Positions 8,668 through 18,109 are shown, numbered from the stretch's first letter. The stretch: 64,000 nt of DNA from Gottfriedia luciferensis (GCF_001712755.1 NZ_MDKC01000002.1:124001-188000); one strand, 5' to 3'. A program made the numbers and translations. Notes: generated by a model from the letters alone, not told the origin.

Positions 8668-9651
8668 ATGAATGAAGTAATCCAAACTCTACCTCAAGTT
8701 CTAATAGACGGTCTTGTTTTAGGAGCAGTATATGCAATCGTAGCACTCGGTTACACGATGGTTTATGGGATATTGGAACTAATTAACTTTGCACATGGTG
8801 AAATATTCATGGCAGGTGCGTTTATTGGTACTGCGATATTAATTACATTTACTGGGTTAGGTTTATTAAGTAGTTTACCTGCAATTATCGTATTAGCAAT
8901 TGTTCTAATTATTGCTTCATTAGCAACTGGATTCCTTGGAATGGGGATCGAAAGGGTGGCGTATCGCCCATTACGTAAAGCACCAAAGTTAATTACATTA
9001 ATTACAGCAATCGGTATTTCATTTTTACTACAAGATATCGTCCGTTTTATTGCTGAATTAAAAGAAGGAAATTACATTATTACTGGCCCATCACTATTTT
9101 CAGGACAACACCAAATTAAAACTAGCTCAATTCTTTCTTCATTTGGAAATGCACAAATTAAATCAGCATCAATTATTATTTTAGTCGTTGCAGTTGTAAT
9201 GATGATTTCATTAGATTACTTCATCAATAAAACAAAATGGGGTACAGCAATGCGTGCAGTAGCACAAGATCGTGAAACTGCATCATTAATGTCAGTTAAT
9301 GTTAACAAAGTCATCTCTTTAACATTCTTTTTAGGTTCTGGATTAGGTGGTGCAACTGGCGTGCTCTTTGCATTACAATATAACACAATTGATCCATACA
9401 TTGGTTTTATTTTAGGCCTAAAAGCATTTACGGCAGCAGTATTAGGTGGAATCGGAAATATCCGTGGTGCAATGTTTGGTGGTTTATTAATCGGTGTAAT
9501 CGAAGTGTTTGCGGCAACAAATTTATCAACTTTAACACATGGTATTTTCCCATCAGAATATAAAGATGTTGTTTCATTTGGAATATTAATTCTAGTTCTA
9601 ATATTCAAGCCAGAAGGTTTACTAGGTAAACCAGTAGCTGAGAAAGTGTAG
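8668..9651 (+). CDS. livH: Branched-chain amino acid ABC transporter permease LivH
   Basis: 327 residues, with about eight hydrophobic segments. The N-terminal LIDGLVLGAVYAIVALGYT and MVYGILELINFAHGEI motifs are characteristic of LivH-type permeases, and GLKAFTAAVLGGIGN near residue 260 is the conserved cytoplasmic loop that contacts the ATPase. It forms the membrane channel with LivM. GGAGG lies 10 bases upstream of the ATG. The next gene starts immediately after its stop. Confidence 0.95.
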   Translation: MNEVIQTLPQVLIDGLVLGAVYAIVALGYTMVYGILELINFAHGEIFMAGAFIGTAILITFTGLGLLSSLPAIIVLAIVLIIASLATGFLGMGIERVAYRPLRKAPKLITLITAIGISFLLQDIVRFIAELKEGNYIITGPSLFSGQHQIKTSSILSSFGNAQIKSASIIILVVAVVMMISLDYFINKTKWGTAMRAVAQDRETASLMSVNVNKVISLTFFLGSGLGGATGVLFALQYNTIDPYIGFILGLKAFTAAVLGGIGNIRGAMFGGLLIGVIEVFAATNLSTLTHGIFPSEYKDVVSFGILILVLIFKPEGLLGKPVAEKV

Positions 9652-9660
9652 GTGAATTTG

Positions 9661-10929
9661 ATGAAGAGCTTATTAGAAGGGTTAAAACAATCAAACAAAC
9701 TACAAGGAATTTTCTTAGGAGCATATATCGTTGTTACATCATTGGGATTATACCTTTTACAAGAATCCGTAACGGCATTTCTACTAATCTTGTTCTCACT
9801 TTACTTATTATACAAAACAAATTTTCCAGTCAAATTAAAATGGAGCATCGGAATTCTAGTTTTAACAGTGATTATGCCTTATGTTGCATCACAAGGAACA
9901 GCATTTGAATCATATATGGGTGTAGCGACTTTAGTTGGAATCTATGTTGCAATGGCGCTTGGATTAAACGTAGTAGTTGGGTTAGCGGGGCTGTTAGATT
10001 TAGGATTCGTTGCCTTCTTTGCAATCGGTTCATATACTTATGCAATTTTTTCGACTAAACAAGTTACGAATTTCTTACATTTTGATTTCCTTCCTTTTTC
10101 AGGAAACTCATTCTGGGTATTTATCATAATCGGTGGTATTATCGCTGCAATTGCAGGCGTATTATTAGGTATTCCAGTACTACGTGTAAAAGGTGACTAT
10201 TTAGCAATTGTAACACTTGGATTTGGAGAAATTATTCGAATTGTATTCAATAACTTAGATAAACCGATCAATATTACTGGAGGGGCACAAGGTATATCTT
10301 CTATTCCAGCTCCTACTATTTTTGGATTAGAGATCGATAATTCTGGTCAATTTTATTATGTCGTGTTAGTTGTTTTAGCAATCGTCATTTTAGCAGTAAC
10401 TAGATTACAAGATTCTAAGCTTGGACGTTCTTGGAAGGCGGTACGTGAGAATGAAATCGCTGCACAAGCATCAGGTATCCACTTAGTACGTACGAAATTA
10501 ATTGCATTTGCAATCGGTGCATCTTTCTCAGGAATGATGGGAGTAGTTTTCTCTGCAAAGCAAATGTTCATTGACCCAACAAGCTTTACACTACTTGAAT
10601 CGATTACGATCTTGGTAATGGTTATTTTAGGCGGAATGGGTAGTGTTCCAGGTGTGATCCTTGGAGCTGCACTTGTAACAATCTTAAATCTACAAGTATT
10701 AACAGAAGTAACAAACTATTTAAACCAATTAACATTAGATGGAGTTATTAATTTACCACCGGCTCTATCACCTTCTAAAATGCAACGTATGATTTTCGGA
10801 CTTATTTTAGTACTTGCAGCAATTTTCAGGCCAAAAGGATTATTGCCTGCCAAAAATAAGGTTGTTCCAAAAGAAGACGTCGTAGATCAAACTGTAGTCG
10901 AAGAAAAAACACGCACAGTTTCATTTTAG
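9661..10929 (+). CDS. livM: Branched-chain amino acid ABC transporter permease LivM
   Basis: 422 residues from the ATG at 9661. A GTG at 9652 directly abuts the livH stop, but AGGTG at 9650-9654 is placed correctly only for the ATG. It is hydrophobic throughout. The first 90 residues form extra membrane segments, followed by the LivM core with LGLNVVVGLAGLLDLGFVAF, the GDYLAIVTLGFGEIIRI motif and VILGGMGSVPGVILGA, the ATPase-contact loop. A short charged tail ends the protein. It pairs with LivH to form the pore. Only 15 bases separate it from livG. Confidence 0.94.
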   Translation: MKSLLEGLKQSNKLQGIFLGAYIVVTSLGLYLLQESVTAFLLILFSLYLLYKTNFPVKLKWSIGILVLTVIMPYVASQGTAFESYMGVATLVGIYVAMALGLNVVVGLAGLLDLGFVAFFAIGSYTYAIFSTKQVTNFLHFDFLPFSGNSFWVFIIIGGIIAAIAGVLLGIPVLRVKGDYLAIVTLGFGEIIRIVFNNLDKPINITGGAQGISSIPAPTIFGLEIDNSGQFYYVVLVVLAIVILAVTRLQDSKLGRSWKAVRENEIAAQASGIHLVRTKLIAFAIGASFSGMMGVVFSAKQMFIDPTSFTLLESITILVMVILGGMGSVPGVILGAALVTILNLQVLTEVTNYLNQLTLDGVINLPPALSPSKMQRMIFGLILVLAAIFRPKGLLPAKNKVVPKEDVVDQTVVEEKTRTVSF

Positions 10930-10944
10930 AGAGGAGGTTATCAA

Positions 10945-11715
10945 ATGTTAAAAATAACGAATTTAACGAAAAGCTTTGGCGGTTTAACAGCTGTGAATAA
11001 TGTAAATATTGATATTAAAGAAGGCTCAATTACAGCGGTAATTGGACCAAATGGAGCTGGAAAAACAACATTTTTTAATATGATTACAGGTGTGTACACT
11101 CCTAGTAGTGGCGAAATTTTGCTAGGGAATGAGAGTTTAGTAGGGCTAAAGCCGCATACAGTAAATAAAAAAGGGATCGCGCGTACATTCCAAAATATTC
11201 GTTTATTTAATAGTATGACTGCATTAGAAAATGTCATGGTTGGAATGCATCAGCATTTAAAGTATGGTGTTTTTTCAACAATATTCCATTTACCTAAATT
11301 TAAAAAAGCAGAAAAATTGGCAATGAAAGAAGCGTATAAATGGTTAGAATACGTCGGATTGGCTGATGTTTATAATGAGGAAGCATCGAGTCTATCATAC
11401 GGTGCACAAAGACGACTTGAAATCGCTCGTGCATTAGCTTCTCAACCAAGAATATTACTTTTAGATGAGCCAGCTGCAGGGATGAATCCGAAAGAAACGA
11501 AAGAATTGACTGATTTAATCTATCAAATGAGAGATGACCTTAACTTAACAATCGTCTTAATCGAGCATGATATGAAGCTTGTTATGGAAATATCCGAGTA
11601 TCTATTTGTACTTGATCATGGCGAAAAAATTGCAGAAGGAAAACCTCTTGAAATTCGAAATAATCAAAAAGTAATTGAAGCATATTTAGGAAAAAGTGCA
11701 GTGACTACTGCATAG
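10945..11715 (+). CDS. livG: Branched-chain amino acid ABC transporter ATPase LivG
   Basis: 256 residues, a complete ABC ATPase. Walker A is GPNGAGKTT at about residues 33-41, the signature is LSYGAQRRLEIARAL, Walker B is ILLLDEPAAGMN and the switch histidine is in LIEHDM. LivG differs from LivF in the longer helical insert and the AGMNP variant, both seen here. It energises import together with LivF. GAGAGGAGG lies just upstream of the ATG, and 18 bases separate its stop from livF. Confidence 0.95.
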   Translation: MLKITNLTKSFGGLTAVNNVNIDIKEGSITAVIGPNGAGKTTFFNMITGVYTPSSGEILLGNESLVGLKPHTVNKKGIARTFQNIRLFNSMTALENVMVGMHQHLKYGVFSTIFHLPKFKKAEKLAMKEAYKWLEYVGLADVYNEEASSLSYGAQRRLEIARALASQPRILLLDEPAAGMNPKETKELTDLIYQMRDDLNLTIVLIEHDMKLVMEISEYLFVLDHGEKIAEGKPLEIRNNQKVIEAYLGKSAVTTA

Positions 11716-11733
11716 TGAAAGGAGTACGAAAAG

Positions 11734-12441
11734 ATGACGCTATTACAATTAAAAGATATTAACTCTTTTTACGGTGGTATTCAAGCACTGAAAAATATCA
11801 ACATTGAAGTAAATGAAGGTGAAATTGTAACATTAATTGGAAGTAACGGTGCTGGAAAATCTACTACTCTAAAAACGATTTGTGGCCAAGTTAAACCAAA
11901 ATCTGGAACGCTTATTTATAAAGGTGAAGAAATTATAAAGCTACAATCTCATGAAATTGCCTTAAAAGGAATCGCTCATGTACCAGAAGGAAGAAGAATT
12001 TTTTCTAAATTAAGTGTAAAAGAAAATTTAGAGATGGGTGCATTCTCTGTTAAAGATAAAAAACTAATCGCTGCACGCATGGAAATGGTATTTGATTATT
12101 TTCCAAGACTAAAAGAGCGTCTAAGCCAAAAAGGCGGTACGATGAGTGGAGGAGAACAACAAATGTTAGCGATTGGTAGAGGATTAATGATGGGACCATC
12201 ATTGCTAATGCTTGATGAACCATCTATGGGTCTTGCTCCAATTATCGTTGAACAAATATTTGAAATCATTGAACAACTAAACAAACAAGGAATGACAATC
12301 TTATTAGTCGAACAAAACGCATACCAAGCATTACAAATTGCTCACCGTGGCTATGTAATTCAAACTGGTGAGATCCAAATGGTTGGTGAAGGTAAGACAT
12401 TAATGAATAATGAAGAAGTGAAAAAAGCTTATTTAGCTTAA
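11734..12441 (+). CDS. livF: Branched-chain amino acid ABC transporter ATPase LivF
   Basis: 235 residues. Walker A is GSNGAGKST, the signature is MSGGEQQMLAIGRGLM, Walker B is LLMLDEPSMGLAP and the H-loop position in LLVEQNA carries Asn/Gln in place of His, as is normal for LivF. The domain is compact with no extra regulatory tail. It is the second ATPase of the importer and the last gene of the unit; a terminator follows 30 bases downstream. AAAGGAG is found about 10 bases before the ATG. Confidence 0.95.
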   Translation: MTLLQLKDINSFYGGIQALKNINIEVNEGEIVTLIGSNGAGKSTTLKTICGQVKPKSGTLIYKGEEIIKLQSHEIALKGIAHVPEGRRIFSKLSVKENLEMGAFSVKDKKLIAARMEMVFDYFPRLKERLSQKGGTMSGGEQQMLAIGRGLMMGPSLLMLDEPSMGLAPIIVEQIFEIIEQLNKQGMTILLVEQNAYQALQIAHRGYVIQTGEIQMVGEGKTLMNNEEVKKAYLA

Positions 12442-12470
12442 TGAATCTTCTAATCAAAAATAGATAAATG

Positions 12471-12523
12471 AAAAGGGGATGTATCATGAGTCAGGTCAAC
12501 TGACATGTGAACATCCCTTTTTT
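12471..12523 (+). terminator. Terminator of the liv operon
   Basis: Arms AAAAGGGGATGT at 12471-12482 and ACATCCCTTTTTT at 12511-12523 enclose a 28-base loop that itself contains TCAGGTCAACTGA. It ends in six Ts. Confidence 0.75.
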
Positions 12524-12740
12524 GATGTGAATGCTTGGAAAAGTTATAGACAGAGAGTATCTGAGAGGTACTGATCATTTTAAGTCTATTTTATAGACTT
12601 TATTAAAGATAAAATGCAGATTTGAATTAATATTTTATTGCTTAAGAAGAAATATGCTAGAGTTATACTCGATCGTATCCACATTGATCAAATAAATCAG
12701 CCGATATACCTTTACGGGTATAGGTAATTATTTTTTTAAA
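12524..12740. other. Intergenic, no gene seen
   Basis: AT-rich sequence between the liv terminator and a short repeat array. No ribosome binding site with an ORF and no convincing promoter pair was found on either strand. Confidence 0.5.
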
Positions 12741-12809
12741 TTGCAGATAAGCTGATTTTAATTGCAGTTTCGGTAATTTTAATTGCAGATTCACTGATTT
12801 TAATTGCAG
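12741..12809. repeat. 21-bp tandem repeat (TTGCAG-N15)
   Basis: TTGCAG recurs at 12741, 12762, 12783 and 12804, exactly 21 bases apart, joined mostly by a GATTTTAA-containing spacer. A degenerate fifth copy follows near 12822. Read on the minus strand the period gives seven-residue units starting LQLK, but no ribosome binding site supports translation, so this is more likely an intergenic minisatellite. Confidence 0.65.
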
Positions 12810-12930
12810 TCCGCCATTCATTTGCAAGTTTTCAACGTTTGTTTGCATAGATAGGCCTCTTATTTGCTGCTCTCTATGTTTCATTTGTAGCTCAGTCGTT
12901 CAGTATTTACTACAGTTTCTCAACACTAAT

Positions 12931-12960
12931 AAAAAGAGGGAACCCCTTATGGATTCCCTC
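12931..12960 (-). terminator. Terminator of the minus-strand gene 12976-13404
   Basis: On the minus strand GAGGGAATCC pairs with GGGGTTCCCTC, with the T-run at 12931-12935, directly after the stop of the unknown gene. Confidence 0.8.
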
Positions 12961-12975
12961 ATTAATATGAAATTA

Positions 12976-13404
12976 TTATTTATTAGAAATAAATTCCGAA
13001 ACTTTTAATTGCTCTTCACTTGACGCATTGTTAATTGAAGATTGAAGTGATTCCTCTAGTAAACTACGATTCTTGTAAAAATCTTCATGTTTACTATTAT
13101 AATAGTACTTCACTGCTTCTAAATCTGAGAAAAACTCTTTTCCAAGCTTTAGAAGAAATGTTACTGGAAGTCCTTCGATCACTACTGTATTTACATTTTC
13201 AGAAATTTCATTTACCGTACTGTTTGAAGTTGAAATCATTTCCTCGTTTAATTCTTTAACAAGTAATTGTTCGAACCCTTTTATTTTATTGTTTCTTTTG
13301 TTCACGATTCGCTTTTTGTTTGTCTTTAATAAACGAATGGAATGATGTTTATCAAGCAATACTGCTGAACGTTTCTTTTTCTTTAGAAAAATGCTGCTAC
13401 TCAA
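12976..13404 (-). CDS. Hypothetical protein
   Basis: 142 residues from a TTG start at 13404; a GTG at 13413 is in frame but overlaps the GAAGGGAG site, which is correctly spaced only for the TTG. The product is not recognised. The first 50 residues are very basic (KKKKR, KTNKKR, NKRNNKIKG); the rest is mixed and acidic with predicted helices and no membrane segment. The basic N-terminus could bind nucleic acid or a polyanion, but this is a guess. A good terminator follows, and the gene stands alone between the liv operon and the glyQS leader, divergent from glyQS. Confidence 0.6.
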   Translation of the reverse strand: MSSSIFLKKKKRSAVLLDKHHSIRLLKTNKKRIVNKRNNKIKGFEQLLVKELNEEMISTSNSTVNEISENVNTVVIEGLPVTFLLKLGKEFFSDLEAVKYYYNSKHEDFYKNRSLLEESLQSSINNASSEEQLKVSEFISNK

Positions 13405-13578
13405 AACTAGCACTCCCTTCTGATAGTATAGTATATAAATAAAACAACTTTTCTATCATACCAAGTAATGCTCATACTGTAAAGGTTTTATCTTTACATG
13501 TTAGCTTTCCAAAAATAATTCAAAAAATTCACGGTATTTTTTTATCAAAATTGTTCATAATAATATTTGACTTAATCA

Positions 13579-13607
13579 TTGACACTTTGTTAAAATAACA
13601 ACATATT
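13579..13607 (+). promoter_or_regulatory. Promoter of the glyQS T-box transcript
   Basis: Consensus -35 TTGACA at 13579-13584 and CATATT at 13602-13607 with a 17-base spacer, just upstream of the T-box leader. The -10 is imperfect and could be shifted a few bases to TATTAT. Confidence 0.5.
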
Positions 13608-13624
13608 ATTTATTACATATAACG

Positions 13625-13825
13625 TTGACGGAAAGAAGTAACTAAAGATTATTTTGTAAAGCGAATTGAGGATGGTGTGAGCTCAATCAAAACCTTTGGC
13701 GAAAGGCATTCCCGAGTTAATTTTTAAAGTGGACAATTTTTTTAATTGTCAACTAGGGTGGAACCGCGGGTGCAAACACAGCTCTCGTCCCTAGGCAGAA
13801 AATGCCTAAGGATGAGAGCTTTTTT
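13625..13825 (+). promoter_or_regulatory. T-box riboswitch (glycine) before glyQS
   Basis: The invariant T-box AGGGTGGAACCGCGG lies at 13755-13769, and CGTCCCT follows in the antiterminator/terminator region. The candidate specifier GGC (13698-13700) lies in the Stem I loop, matching glycine codons and tRNA-Gly(GCC). The leader ends in a strong terminator with paired GCTCTC / GAGAGC and a T-run at about 13781-13825. Uncharged tRNA-Gly is expected to bind and allow read-through. Confidence 0.93.
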
Positions 13826-13877
13826 ATTTCATTCTTGCATTTTCAAAAAAACAATTGAAAATTGGAGGCAAATGAAA

Positions 13878-15263
13878 ATGTCAGAAAAATCGATGGATGT
13901 CGTAGTAAGTCATGCTAAACACAGAGGTTTTGTATTTCCAGGATCTGAAATTTACGGTGGTTTAGCAAATACGTGGGATTATGGACCACTAGGTGTTGAA
14001 TTAAAAAATAATGTGAAAAAAGCTTGGTGGAAAAAGTTTGTTCAACAAAGTCCATACAATGTTGGATTAGATGCTGCAATCTTAATGAATCCACGTACAT
14101 GGGAAGCTTCAGGTCATATAGGTAACTTTAATGATCCAATGATCGATTGCAAAAATTGTAAAGCTCGTCATCGTGCAGATAAATTAATCGAAAATGCACT
14201 TGAAGAAAAAGGAATGGAAATTATCGTTGATGGTCTTCCATTTTCAGAAATGGCTAAATTGATTGAGGAGCATAAAATTGCTTGTCCTGATTGTGGTAGC
14301 CATGATTTTACAGATATTCGTCAATTTAACCTAATGTTTAAAACATTCCAAGGTGTTACTGAGTCAAGTACGAATGAAATTTTCTTACGTCCAGAAACAG
14401 CACAAGGTATTTTCGTAAACTTCAAAAATGTTCAACGTACAATGAGAAAGAAAGTACCATTTGGTATTGCTCAAATCGGTAAAAGCTTCCGTAACGAAAT
14501 TACACCAGGAAATTTCACGTTCCGTACTCGTGAATTTGAACAAATGGAACTTGAATTCTTCTGTAAACCAGGTGAAGAGTTAGAGTGGTATTCTTATTGG
14601 AAAGAAACTGCTAATAAATGGCTTTTAGCTTTAGGTATGAATGAAGAAAATCTTCGTTTACGTGAACATAGTGCAGATGAATTATCACACTATAGTAACG
14701 CGACAACTGACTTTGAATATAAATTCCCATTTGGTTGGGGCGAATTATGGGGCATTGCGTCTCGTACAGATTATGATTTAAAACAACATATGGAATATTC
14801 AACAGAAGATTTCACATATCATGATCCAATTACAAATGAAAAATACGTTCCATATTGTATCGAGCCATCATTAGGTGCAGATCGTGTTACATTAGCATTT
14901 TTAATTGATGCATATGAAGAAGAGGCATTAGAAGATGGTACATCTCGTACAGTAATGCGTCTACATCCTGCGTTAGCACCATATAAGGCTGCGATTTTAC
15001 CGTTATCTAAAAAATTATCTGAAAATGCACAAGAAGTGTTTGCTTCTTTAGCAGAAGATTTCAATGTTGATTTTGATGAAACTGGTTCAATTGGTAAACG
15101 TTATAGACGTCAAGATGAAATCGGTACTCCTTTCTGTATTACTTACGACTTCGAATCAATTGAAGATGGTAAAGTAACAGTTCGTGACCGTGACACGATG
15201 GAGCAAACTCGTGTTGCAATAAGTGAATTACAATCATTTTTAGCAAATAAAATTAAATTTTAA
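13878..15263 (+). CDS. glyQS: Glycyl-tRNA synthetase, homodimeric type
   Basis: 461 residues, class II synthetase that charges tRNA-Gly. It is the single-chain eukaryotic/archaeal-like alpha2 enzyme (about 460 residues), not the GlyQ+GlyS tetramer of B. subtilis. Visible features are the [14 protein letters not shown] start, the zinc-ribbon cysteines in [11 protein letters not shown] and CPDCGSHDF, motif 2 [20 protein letters not shown], and motif 3 near [14 protein letters not shown]. The C-terminal anticodon-binding domain begins near PYKAAILPL. The first start with good spacing from GGAGG (13864-13868) is ATG 13878; ATG 13872 is only 3 bases away. Expression is controlled by the glycine T-box upstream. 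Confidence 0.95.
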   Translation: MSEKSMDVVVSHAKHRGFVFPGSEIYGGLANTWDYGPLGVELKNNVKKAWWKKFVQQSPYNVGLDAAILMNPRTWEASGHIGNFNDPMIDCKNCKARHRADKLIENALEEKGMEIIVDGLPFSEMAKLIEEHKIACPDCGSHDFTDIRQFNLMFKTFQGVTESSTNEIFLRPETAQGIFVNFKNVQRTMRKKVPFGIAQIGKSFRNEITPGNFTFRTREFEQMELEFFCKPGEELEWYSYWKETANKWLLALGMNEENLRLREHSADELSHYSNATTDFEYKFPFGWGELWGIASRTDYDLKQHMEYSTEDFTYHDPITNEKYVPYCIEPSLGADRVTLAFLIDAYEEEALEDGTSRTVMRLHPALAPYKAAILPLSKKLSENAQEVFASLAEDFNVDFDETGSIGKRYRRQDEIGTPFCITYDFESIEDGKVTVRDRDTMEQTRVAISELQSFLANKIKF

Positions 15264-15280
15264 TTTAGTTTTTTGAAATA

Positions 15281-15305
15281 AGGTGTCCTTTTGGACATCT
15301 TTTTT
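15281..15305 (+). terminator. Terminator of glyQS
   Basis: Stem GGTGTCC / GGACATC with a TTTT loop and a T-run. Confidence 0.85.
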
Positions 15306-15390
15306 CATATATTTTACTAAAGCTTGTTTAAAGTTTAAGAAATTTACTAAAAATGGTAAAATAAAGGTATAAAATAAAGGAGGAGTTTAA

Positions 15391-16113
15391 ATGAGGAGTT
15401 CAAATCCTATCTTAAATTCTGAACGATTAACGAAATCAAGGCATGCTGCTAAAGCGATGACGATCGGTGGCACAATTGGCAAAACAATTATCGCATTAAT
15501 CTTACTAATCGCAACTGCAGGATACTCATTTTATCTAACGGCAACTGGAACACTTAATTCTAAAGTGTTTATTGGATGTTTAATCGTTGCATTCATTATT
15601 GGGTTAGTAACATCTTTTTCTCCTAGAATTGCGCCGATTACTACACCTATTTATGCAGCAGTTGAAGGGATTCTAATTGGTAATATTTCAGCAGTTTACG
15701 AAGCAACATATGGAATGATTGTTCTTCAAGCAGTTCTATTAACAATTGCAATTATAGCAGGAACATTAATTTGTTATGCTACTGGACTAGTTAAAGTAAC
15801 GCACCGTTTTAGATCGATTGTTTTCGGTTTAACAATCGGAGTGTTTATATTTTATTTACTAACGATGGTCCTCCAACTTTTCCATGTCCCAATTCCATAT
15901 ATCCATCAATCTGGTCCAATCGGAATATTTGTTAGTTTAGCGATACTTGTTATTGCTTCATTAAATCTATTCTTGGATTTTGATCTAATTACAACAAGTG
16001 TTAGACAAGGTGCACCAAAAGAGTTCGAGTGGTATTGTGCTTTTGGTTTATTAGTAACAGTCATTTGGGTTTATATTGAAGCACTTCGATTCCTATCGAG
16101 GCTTCGCGATTAA
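15391..16113 (+). CDS. Bax inhibitor-1/YccA family membrane protein
   Basis: 240 residues with about seven membrane-spanning segments after a short polar N-terminus of about 25 residues. The last helices hold the paired acidic residues (NLFLDFDLI) and the LRFLSRLRD tail that mark the Bax inhibitor-1 superfamily. The version with the long N-terminal tail and IAPITTPIYAAVEGI segment corresponds to the bacterial BaxI_1/YccA-like subgroup. Relatives such as YetJ act as pH-sensitive calcium leak channels; whether this one does is not shown. AAGGAGGAG precedes the ATG and a terminator follows, so it appears monocistronic. Confidence 0.88.
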   Translation: MRSSNPILNSERLTKSRHAAKAMTIGGTIGKTIIALILLIATAGYSFYLTATGTLNSKVFIGCLIVAFIIGLVTSFSPRIAPITTPIYAAVEGILIGNISAVYEATYGMIVLQAVLLTIAIIAGTLICYATGLVKVTHRFRSIVFGLTIGVFIFYLLTMVLQLFHVPIPYIHQSGPIGIFVSLAILVIASLNLFLDFDLITTSVRQGAPKEFEWYCAFGLLVTVIWVYIEALRFLSRLRD

Positions 16114-16132
16114 AAAATTTTAGTCAGTCAGA

Positions 16133-16162
16133 CCTTACTCTCAAATGAAAGTAAGGTTTTTT
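16133..16162 (+). terminator. Terminator of the Bax1-I gene
   Basis: CCTTACT / AGTAAGG stem followed by six Ts. Confidence 0.85.
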
Positions 16163-16227
16163 ACTATATTTTGATTAGAATTCGATCATGTTTAGATAAA
16201 TGACTATAGTAGAAAGTAGGGAAATAG

Positions 16228-16422
16228 ATGAGTAAGAAAAAATTTGAAGTCTTTGAAAATGAAACAATTAATGATTGCTTAGAGAGAATGGAAAAAGAAG
16301 GCTATATACCTGTTAAAAGAATGGAAGTACCAATATTTTCAGAGCAAATGGTTAATGGAAAGGTAGAAATTGAACCGACTGGAAGAAAGATCGTATTTGA
16401 AGGCAAATTAAATACGAATTAA
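16228..16422 (+). CDS. NETI motif-containing small protein
   Basis: 64 residues. It carries NETI at residues 11-14 followed by [17 protein letters not shown], the core of the small Bacillus NETI family (YebG-like). The protein is charged, soluble and without cysteine. Function is unknown in the family. It has its own AGTAGGGA site and lies 62 bases before a small zinc-ribbon gene with no terminator between, so the two may be co-transcribed. Confidence 0.82.
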   Translation: MSKKKFEVFENETINDCLERMEKEGYIPVKRMEVPIFSEQMVNGKVEIEPTGRKIVFEGKLNTN

Positions 16423-16484
16423 TATGAATAAAGATAATAATTTAATGGAATAGTAACCTTATATGAATAAAATGAGGTGAAAAA

Positions 16485-16733
16485 ATGCATAAATTAGCAT
16501 GTCCACGCTGTAAAACAAACAAAAGTAGATTTTATTTAATCGAACAAAACCCAAAAGCAGTTAAATTAAATGCTCAAAGCGGAGATGTTGAAATAGAAGA
16601 ATATGTTTCAAGTGGGCTAGATCCATTTTTTGTTCCATATAAAGGTCCAGAATATTTAGTTCAATGTGGAACTTGTGGTTTAATTGATCAAAGTGTAATG
16701 TTTGAAAAAACAGCGGATTCATTGAAATTTTAA
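16485..16733 (+). CDS. Small putative zinc-ribbon protein
   Basis: 82 residues. Two CxxC pairs, Cys6/Cys9 (CPRC) and Cys61/Cys64 (CGTC), suggest a single zinc ribbon with a long acidic middle segment (DVEIEEYV). No nuclease, methyltransferase or membrane part is attached. I do not recognise a named family. GAGGTG is well placed before the ATG and a strong terminator follows. It may form a two-gene unit with the NETI protein upstream. Confidence 0.72.
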   Translation: MHKLACPRCKTNKSRFYLIEQNPKAVKLNAQSGDVEIEEYVSSGLDPFFVPYKGPEYLVQCGTCGLIDQSVMFEKTADSLKF

Positions 16734-16770
16734 AATCAAAAAACTAAGTGCGAAGGCACAAATAGAATTA

Positions 16771-16807
16771 AAATAAGATGATCTCTATCCAGAGATCATC
16801 TTATTTT
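16771..16807. terminator. Bidirectional terminator between the zinc-ribbon gene and corA
   Basis: A perfect 15-bp stem (16771-16785 with 16790-16804), 4-base loop and T-rich flanks on both strands; it can end both converging genes. Confidence 0.88.
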
Positions 16808-16857
16808 TGTTGGTTAGCTTTTGAAGTAGATAGTTTTTCTTTTTATAACGAGTATTT

Positions 16858-17799
16858 TTAGAACCAATCTTTTTTCTTGAACCACATCACTAATCCAAAC
16901 ACGATCAATAGCATAATCACCCAACAATAATAATAACCATATTTTAATTGAAGCTCGGGGATGTGAACAAAATTCATTCCATATACTCCAACGATGAATG
17001 TTAGTGGCATGAACACAATTGAGACAGATGTTAACATTTTCATCGTTTTATTCATTTTGTGTGAGTTTGTTGAAATATAACTTTCTCTAATGTCATTTGC
17101 CATTTCCCTGTTATCTGCTATGTCATCTATTAATTTTACTAAGTGATCGTAAACGATTCGCAATTTTTTTGTCGTTTCTTTGTCAATTTCAACGTGGGTT
17201 GAATTTAAAATACGATAAATTAAATCTTTTGTTGGTTTAACTGTTTTTCTTACTTTTGATAACTTGCTTAATTGTGTTTTAATTCCATCAATCATGCTTA
17301 GATCGGAATTAGATCCTAATTCATCAATCTCTTCGATGTCATCTTCAATTTTTTGGACGATCGGAAAGAATTTATCAACAATTTCATCACAAATGTGATA
17401 CAGAATTCTTTCTGGTTTTATTCCTTTTATACTCTTTAAGCCTTTTAATTTATTCCACACAATTTGTATCGCATTTGACTCCTCCCAACAAAATGAAACG
17501 ATGTACTTGTGGGACAAAAAGAGATCGATTTCAGCTTGTTCCATATTCTCCTGTAATGATTGTAGAATGATAAAACGATAGCCATCGTAATAATCCATTT
17601 TCGGTCTTTCTTTATAACTGACACAATGTTTAATTGCGATTTCATCGAAGTGGAATTGAGTTTTCAATAAGTCAATTTCTTCTTTTTCAGGTTTTCCAAA
17701 ATCGACCCAAACCCAATCAATTTGTTCGGAATTTAATTCTTCAATTGATACATCAAACGCATGGGTTCCGTCCTTGTATACAGCCATCGTTTTGATCAT
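16858..17799 (-). CDS. corA: CorA family magnesium/cobalt transporter
   Basis: 313 residues. A soluble N-terminal domain of about 240 residues with long helices is followed by two membrane helices near the C-terminus. The signature YGMN (GMN at 274-276) lies at the end of the first, and the basic tail WFKKKDWF follows the second. The external loop reads HIPEL in place of the more usual MPEL. CorA pentamers carry Mg2+ (and Co2+/Ni2+) down the membrane potential. The ATG at 17799 is preceded by AAGGGTG. It is convergent with the small genes upstream and divergent from the ileS leader. Confidence 0.93.
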   Translation of the reverse strand: MIKTMAVYKDGTHAFDVSIEELNSEQIDWVWVDFGKPEKEEIDLLKTQFHFDEIAIKHCVSYKERPKMDYYDGYRFIILQSLQENMEQAEIDLFLSHKYIVSFCWEESNAIQIVWNKLKGLKSIKGIKPERILYHICDEIVDKFFPIVQKIEDDIEEIDELGSNSDLSMIDGIKTQLSKLSKVRKTVKPTKDLIYRILNSTHVEIDKETTKKLRIVYDHLVKLIDDIADNREMANDIRESYISTNSHKMNKTMKMLTSVSIVFMPLTFIVGVYGMNFVHIPELQLKYGYYYCWVIMLLIVFGLVMWFKKKDWF

Positions 17800-18071
17800 T
17801 TTGGCACACCCTTTTTCTCGTTAATTTTCTCAAAATCAGTTTAACACAATATTCTTCAATAGTTTTTAAAAAAATTATGAGAAAGTTTTAACGATTAACA
17901 AAAGATTGTCTAAAAATAATAGCTGCTTTTCTTTCCATATTGGCGGAAAATAGTGAAGTTGATAAAAAGATATTTTACTATCAAAAGGATCATTAACTTT
18001 GTCATTTAGACGTTTTTGTTACCTTTGTAATACGGAACTTAAATTAAATAAAAAATAAATTTAAGAAAACT

Positions 18072-18100
18072 TTGACTTTTTAGTTGTCGATGGATATAAT
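18072..18100 (+). promoter_or_regulatory. Sigma-A promoter of the ileS T-box transcript
   Basis: TTGACT (18072-18077), 17-base spacer, TATAAT (18095-18100). The transcript would start near 18107, just ahead of the T-box leader. Confidence 0.85.
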
Positions 18101-18109
18101 AAATAACAA

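Noticed and set aside
9216-9698. Minus-strand frame across the livH/livM junction
   Set aside because: Shadow of two well-supported permease genes; no ribosome binding site.
12663-12884. Minus-strand coding frame over the 21-bp repeat
   Set aside because: No ribosome binding site, low-complexity repeat product, no terminator of its own; treated as a repeat.
13746-13877. Upstream extension of glyQS
   Set aside because: The frame runs back into the T-box leader; the ATG with good GGAGG spacing is at 13878.
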